A DNA stretch of 11,934 nucleotides from Euperipatoides rowelli. Lineage: Eukaryota > Onychophora > Udeonychophora > Euonychophora > Peripatopsidae. A program made the position numbers and the translations under genes. Under the pieces are notes generated by a model. That model searched no databases. It was given only the letters and a program-made list of their open reading frames with translations, and had not been told where the DNA came from. Below are positions 8,184-11,934 of this stretch, piece by piece. Each line of letters opens with the position of its first letter. Positions within the stretch are counted from its first letter, which is position 1. Where the stretch lies: NCBI GenBank assembly GCA_003024985.2, contig PXIH01S0000242.1; one strand, 5' to 3'.

Positions 8184-8195
8184 TGGCTCAGTTGG
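8184..8195 (+). other. tRNA-type A-box word, possible SINE relic
   Basis: TGGCTCAGTTGG fits the A-box of RNA polymerase III promoters, as in the D-arm of tRNAs (TRGCNNAGYNGG). No good B-box (GGTTCGANNCC) follows at the expected distance; the nearest candidate, at about 8221-8233, is poor. It may be a degenerate tRNA-derived SINE or chance. It is not a tRNA gene, since no cloverleaf can be formed. Confidence 0.2.
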
Positions 8196-8199
8196 TGCC

Positions 8200-9640
8200 G
8201 ATTTTATTAAAAGCTCATAAAGGGTCTAAAAACCAGCACAAACCAACGAAATTGAATAGGGAAAGCTAGCTAACATATCTTAAATATACAGTTTAATTAT
8301 AAAACTGTGACTAAATTCAGCTCGGACCGGCCATCTAGGAGAATAAAGAGGAGAAAGGGGGAAAAATGGGGAATAATTGCAAAAGTTCTTAGAATTAACA
8401 GTCTATCTGGGGGACTCAAAAATTGTCTATGGCTGGAACACTGGAACTACCGATCGGAGGCTGGTAATCTACGCTATTGGAAAAAAATCTTTAAAGCTAT
8501 GAAATAATTTATGAAAGTGATTCTAAGGTGTTGATCTAACTTGATTAGGTACAGTGGTAATTATGAATTAAACAGAGGGGAATCACTCTGGAATCTTCAG
8601 TGAATTACTACAACTAATGGCGGATGACATCTAGCGTTCTATATATTCTTGGTCTTCTATAAATTTTGTAAAATTTTGAAATGGGTTTGTTTAGAGACGA
8701 AGACCTGGTCGCTCTCTGCCTAGAAATAAGCTCTGCATGACTTTTTATACCCCTCTGGTTGCTAAAGGTGATCAAAGTTGTTGAATCGATTTTCATAGGT
8801 CTCCAACACGGCAACCCTTGTTATTATGTAGATGAAGCTAGTGTTGACATCGAAGGGCGCCCTCAAGTGAGAAGAGCACTAACTAGGAGGTTGAAAATTT
8901 CCCCTTTCAGCTTAGTTGATCTGGTTACTATGGCAACATAGCTTTAACACGAAGTTTCATAGCTTTCTTTGAGTAGTTTAACCAGAATTTATAACAAACA
9001 TAGTTAAGCTGATACTTCTGAATCTTTCTGGTTATATTATCAGTTGCTTCTCTGTGCTTCACCAATAAGTGGAGGGGCGAGGGGTACCTTAGGCAACCCT
9101 GGGGGGAGTAAGATACAGATAATAGAACATAAAATTTGTCGAACATTTATATTTCAGAATATCTTGTTAAGCAAAGTATTAGTTCAAGAAATAAATCTCT
9201 AGGATTTATTCTGTGATTTACTAAATTTAGTAAATGTGAAATTGCAAGTCTGTGCACACATATCTCTTGAATCCTTAAAAGCTAGAGCCACCAAGTATTA
9301 GATGCATAAGGGCCCTCGTTAAAGCTTTATGGTTAGAGGGGAGAGAGAACCCACAAAATTACCAAGTCAATAAAAAAAATTTTCAAACTATAAAACTTTT
9401 TTTTAATTGAACGAATAAGTGATGTATTAACAATATACAGTACAGTAATTAAAGTTATCATTTTTATATAGCCTACATGGTTAGTTCAATCAATTATTTT
9501 TCTGGTGAGTAGGCCTATATCCATTAATGCTTCTATACCTCTAATATCCTGGTGGGAAGTATTTTGTTTAAACAGAGATATTTAAGGGAGCCTTGGAAAC
9601 CAGGTCCGTGGACCAGACTGTACATATCTAATAGTAAAAA
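8200..9640. other. Intron interior of mixed composition, probably nested repeats
   Basis: Patches at about 8310-8480, 8600-8940 and 9060-9115 are less AT-rich than the flanks, and small open frames cross them on both strands, but none resembles a known protein. A short palindrome, GGTCCGTGGACC, lies at 9603-9614 within CCAGGTCCGTGGACCAGACTG-like sequence. On the minus strand this reads CAGTCTGGTCCACGGACC, in the style of a hAT end. TAGCCTA and TAGGCCTA words occur at 9469 and 9510. These are most likely fragments of unidentified transposons. Confidence 0.35.
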
Positions 9641-9659
9641 TATAACCTAAGGTGAGTTT

Positions 9660-9895
9660 TTGCGACCAGAACCAGAAACTGTCCAGTGACTGATTGGTTC
9701 ATGTGGTTTGCCATAAAACGTCACTTCCGATATGTTTGGTTAGACTTTTGGCTAACCAATTAGATGATTGAAAAAACTCTTTGGTCGGCTTTTATAGTTT
9801 TAAAAATAGCTTCTGGAAAGCAAAAAATTAATATTGTTTAACATAATGGCTAGCAATAAAAAACTGTTAATAATTGAAGTCTCTGAGAGAATATA
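9660..9895 (+). promoter_or_regulatory. Promoter-like block followed by a short ATG frame
   Basis: Several promoter-type words lie close together. They are ATTGG (inverted CCAAT, 9693-9697), a cAMP-response-like ACGTCAC (9718-9724) overlapping an ETS-like CACTTCCG (9722-9729), and another CCAAT near 9758. About 120 bp later an ATG at 9846 opens the peptide MASNKKLLIIEVSERI, which ends at two stops. The start faintly recalls MADF-type proteins carried by some DNA transposons, but it is too short to assign. It could be the dead 5' end of a transposon gene nested in the intron. Confidence 0.22.
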
Positions 9896-10599
9896 ATAAA
9901 CTTCACATCCAGTATAGTTACTGTAATTATGACAATTGGTAATATGTTGATCTATTTTTACAGTTGAAAGAGCGATTCTAGACCATCGAATGGTTTTAGT
10001 ATTATCAAGATATCGGGATCTTCAGTCATAAAATTGTCCAAAATCACTACTTTAAAATTAGAATAACTAAATGGTTCATAATAATAAAGTAATATTTATA
10101 TGCTCAGTAGGCTACATATCTTTTTTTTTTCTTAATCTGATTTTAAATATCTAAAGTTGTTTTTTGGTGATAGTATATCGTACCTTTAAAGAAGTGCAAT
10201 TTCTCTTATATTTAAAAAAAAAAATGAAATAAACATTGTGCTTAATAAATTACTTTTGATCACTAATAAAATTTTCAGTTTTAAAGCAGTTGAAAAGCCA
10301 GACTTGTAAAAAGGCAGTTAAAGTAGTTCAGCATAAAATCATCATTCAAAAACTTATTTTAAATTTAAAAAAAAACACTTTATAAAAGTAGTCAAAACAA
10401 AATTAATTGCTGTAAACTACCAATACATTTTTTAATTGCTATTATTTCAAAGAAATTAGACAAAATTGTATTTTTAAAAATCTGCTTTTGCTTGGAAAGG
10501 TCAAAGTTCATAACATATTTCACACTGATGACTTCAACTTTATTTGTTTAGCATTCTTTTAAAACTTCCAAATCTGTTGGTTCTAGAGAGAAATTTTAA

Positions 10600-10811
10600 A
10601 TAGTAGGAATAAAAGTAATTTGTTTTTTTTTTTAATTGTAAATATTTTTTATATAGTGAAATTTAATTTTGCTTAAGTAACTTGAATAAAAGTACTCGAA
10701 TTTTGAACTCATCATGAGTACAAGTTACTCTGTCAACAATGTACAATAATTTGTTTCTAAATTAGTGGAAAAAGTAATTCATTACTTTTACAAAGTTACT
10801 TCCCAACACTG
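10600..10811 (-). repeat. Right terminal and subterminal region of the hAT element
   Basis: The inverted terminal repeat at 10794-10811 is preceded by AAGTAACTT (10674-10682), AGTACAAGTTACTC (about 10717-10731) and AAAGTAATTC/ATTACTTTTA words. This mirrors the composition of the left end, although the two subterminal regions have diverged. Confidence 0.6.
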
Positions 10812-11263
10812 GAGTTACTGTAGGTGCATCAATTTGTGGTTTTTGTAGCATTTTATAACAACATTTGTAGCAAGAAATTACCAATGAGCTTAGATTTATA
10901 ATGAAAAGATAATATATTAAATTAATAAAGTTACAACATTTGAACAATATTTTCCACCCTCTCTTTATATCAAATTTTATAAACTTTTGAGGATCATTTT
11001 CAAGAGATACCTACTGTAACATGCCATTGAGATTGTTTTGTTTTCTTCTTATTATAATGAAGAGTAAAATAACTAAATAAAATGTTCTGTTCTCTATGAA
11101 AGAAAAGGTTTTATTATATTAAGTGTACACCGTAGTTATATAGTTTGATTTTGTTAATTGTTTTAGATTTGTTTTATTGATATGTATATCAAAAATAAAT
11201 GAATTTTGTTGGTCTGAACTTTATCATCAGTTAAAATTCAAACATCAATTCTCTGCAATCTTG

Positions 11264-11352
11264 TACTAATTTTGTTTTGTAGAGAATTGAATGGGATGAA
11301 GGGCTATTATGAGAGCAACCAAGGATCTTCAAGATCCATAAAGGGTGTAAGT
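11264..11352 (+). other. Candidate cassette (poison) exon of KIN17, exon body 11283-11346
   Basis: A branch-point-like TACTAAT (11264-11270) and a T-rich tract end in TTGTAG at 11282. Sixty-four bases later a perfect donor GTAAGT begins at 11347. The enclosed sequence is less AT-rich than the intron. Joined to the phase-0 KIN17 exon it would add nine codons (RIEWDEGLL) and then TGA at 11310-11312. Its length is not a multiple of three, so inclusion would abolish full-length protein. The exon contains a 7-bp hairpin, GGATCTT-C-AAGATCC (11323-11337). The branch-like word is rather close to the acceptor (about 13 nt), which weakens the case. The splice signals are seen; use of the exon is inferred. 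Confidence 0.4.
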
Positions 11353-11600
11353 AAATTGGATAATTAAAAAATGTGCCCAATTCTCAAATTGAGATAGTGT
11401 TTTTTACATTATCAGATAATAATTGATGTCCAGTAAATGGTTTAGTTTAGACCACTTGACACACCNATAATCAGGTTAAGGGCCAGTGTTTTCATAGTAT
11501 AGGATTGGTATTTAATTTGTAAATCTTGAATACATGAATATAATGTATTCATTTAATTTTTTTTAATATATAAATCAATTTTTTTGTTTGTTTCTTACAG

Positions 11601-11695
11601 AATGGTTTCAAATGTCACACAATGTCAGAATCCCACCAGAGGCAGTTACTACTTTTTGCTGAAAATCCTGATAAATATATTGATTCCTTTTCTAA
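11601..11695 (+). CDS. KIN17: DNA/RNA-binding protein KIN17, second coding exon
   Basis: The exon continues KIN17 from residue 39: NGFKCHTMSESHQRQLLLF, then AENPDKYIDSFS. This matches the family segment NGFKCH-MSESHQRQLLL--ENP. H44 and H50 complete the C2H2 finger begun with C28 and C31 in the previous exon, so the finger is intact. The acceptor is TTTCTTACAG (AG at 11599-11600). The donor is TCTAA|GTAAG with GT at 11696-11697, leaving the exon in phase 2 after 31 codons plus two bases. Reading through would hit TAA at once, so splicing here is required. The winged-helix domain and C-terminal KOW-type domain known for the family must lie in exons beyond the window. Confidence 0.95.
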
Positions 11696-11934
11696 GTAAG
11701 ATTCCTTTTATGTTGAACACAATGATTTGAATTGATTTTTTTTCTCTTTCTCTTGTTTCGGAATGTTATTTTTGATTTTTATTTCTAACCAAAAAGCTTC
11801 AGTTTGGAGTACACCAGATCCTGGATTTGATTTGTAGTTTGGTTCATAAAATATGCAACTCATAGGCTGCGTTTTTTAAAAATCTCCGAGNTCTCGGAGA
11901 ACTATAAGAGAAGCTCTGAATCTGGAGAAGTCAT
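11696..11934 (+). other. Start of the next KIN17 intron, with a palindrome
   Basis: This is AT-rich intron sequence running off the right edge. At 11883-11900 it holds TCTCCGAG-N-TCTCGGAGA, a palindrome whose centre is the ambiguous base. The following bases repeat related GAGAAG/TCTGGAGAAG words. It may be the beginning of a transposon starting near GGCTGCG (about 11865). Confidence 0.7.

Larger units (their letters stand above)
6797..10811. mobile_element. hAT-type DNA transposon, about 4.0 kb, no transposase recognised
   Basis: The left end is CAGTGATTGGGAAGTTACT (6797-6815) and the right end, on the other strand, is CAGTGTTGGGAAGTAACT (10794-10811). They are near-identical terminal inverted repeats of hAT style (CAGTG start). 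The flanking octamers GAGTTAAG (6789-6796) and GAGTTACT (10812-10819) agree at six of eight positions, fitting an aged 8-bp target duplication. AGTTACT/AGTAACT words cluster inside both ends (6811-6955 and 10674-10800), as hAT subterminal repeats do. I find no transposase sequence, so it is nonautonomous or gutted and filled by later insertions. Alternatively the two ends could belong to two separate copies in opposite orientation. Confidence 0.6.
6670..11600 (+). other. KIN17 intron between coding exons 1 and 2
   Basis: This 4931-bp intron is phase 0, with donor GAA|GTAAGAA and acceptor TTTCTTACAG|AAT. It separates the two cysteine ligands from the two histidine ligands of the zinc finger. 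Most of it is occupied by a hAT-like element (6797-10811) with other repeats nested inside. The last 790 bases are simple AT-rich sequence apart from the candidate cassette exon at 11283-11346. Confidence 0.93.

Noticed and set aside
8307-9146. Several 60-72 codon frames on both strands inside the KIN17 intron
   Set aside because: They have no recognisable family, conserved motif or splice support; lengths are compatible with the less AT-rich patches in which they lie.
10262-10345. Minus-strand box C/D snoRNA with ATGATGA and CTGA boxes
   Set aside because: The terminal stem is poor, an extra CTGA lies too close to the C box, and the sequence is inside an AT-rich transposon where such words arise by chance.
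1-11934. CRISPR array, operon, ribosome binding sites or other prokaryotic features
   Set aside because: There is no regularly spaced repeat or operon structure; the conserved genes are spliced animal genes.

Overview
This is animal nuclear DNA, very AT-rich, with spliced genes and several layers of decayed transposons. There is no bacterial gene organisation. The words TAGGCTA/TAGGCCTA and TACTGTA recur throughout, and together with the insect-like transposons they suggest an arthropod, perhaps a hemipteran. The species cannot be fixed from the window. Scattered single N bases (5007, 7832, 7885, 7887, 7916, 11466, 11891) point to a draft assembly.

Two conserved housekeeping genes are present, arranged head to head. 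On the minus strand, 746-611 is the first coding exon of cytoplasmic seryl-tRNA synthetase; the rest of that gene lies left of the window. On the plus strand, 6556-6669 and 11601-11695 are the first two coding exons of KIN17, a nucleic-acid-binding zinc-finger protein. Together they encode the N-terminus and the whole C2H2 finger; later exons lie to the right. The less AT-rich stretch just upstream of the synthetase ATG (about 750-1215) is the best candidate for a shared divergent promoter. KIN17 has a strong splice acceptor ending one base before its ATG, so a noncoding 5' exon is expected upstream, possibly in that promoter region.

Between the two genes (about 1220-6400) lie transposon remains: a small hAT-like inverted-repeat element (1739-1892), traces of one decayed endonuclease-bearing retroelement (about 1974-2863), and a clearer CR1/Jockey-type non-LTR retrotransposon (about 3040-6400). 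The latter has recognisable endonuclease, reverse transcriptase and C-terminal pieces broken by many stops and frameshifts. Its RT part is present twice in tandem (4144-4982 and 5008-5881), joined at a single N.

The 4.93-kb first coding intron of KIN17 (6670-11600) is mostly filled by what looks like one 4.0-kb hAT-type DNA transposon (6797-10811), with no recognisable transposase and other repeats nested inside. Near the 3' end of this intron, 11283-11346 has the splice signals of a 64-nt cassette exon that would introduce an early stop into KIN17. This possible poison exon is the most testable lead here. I see no convincing novel multi-gene system.
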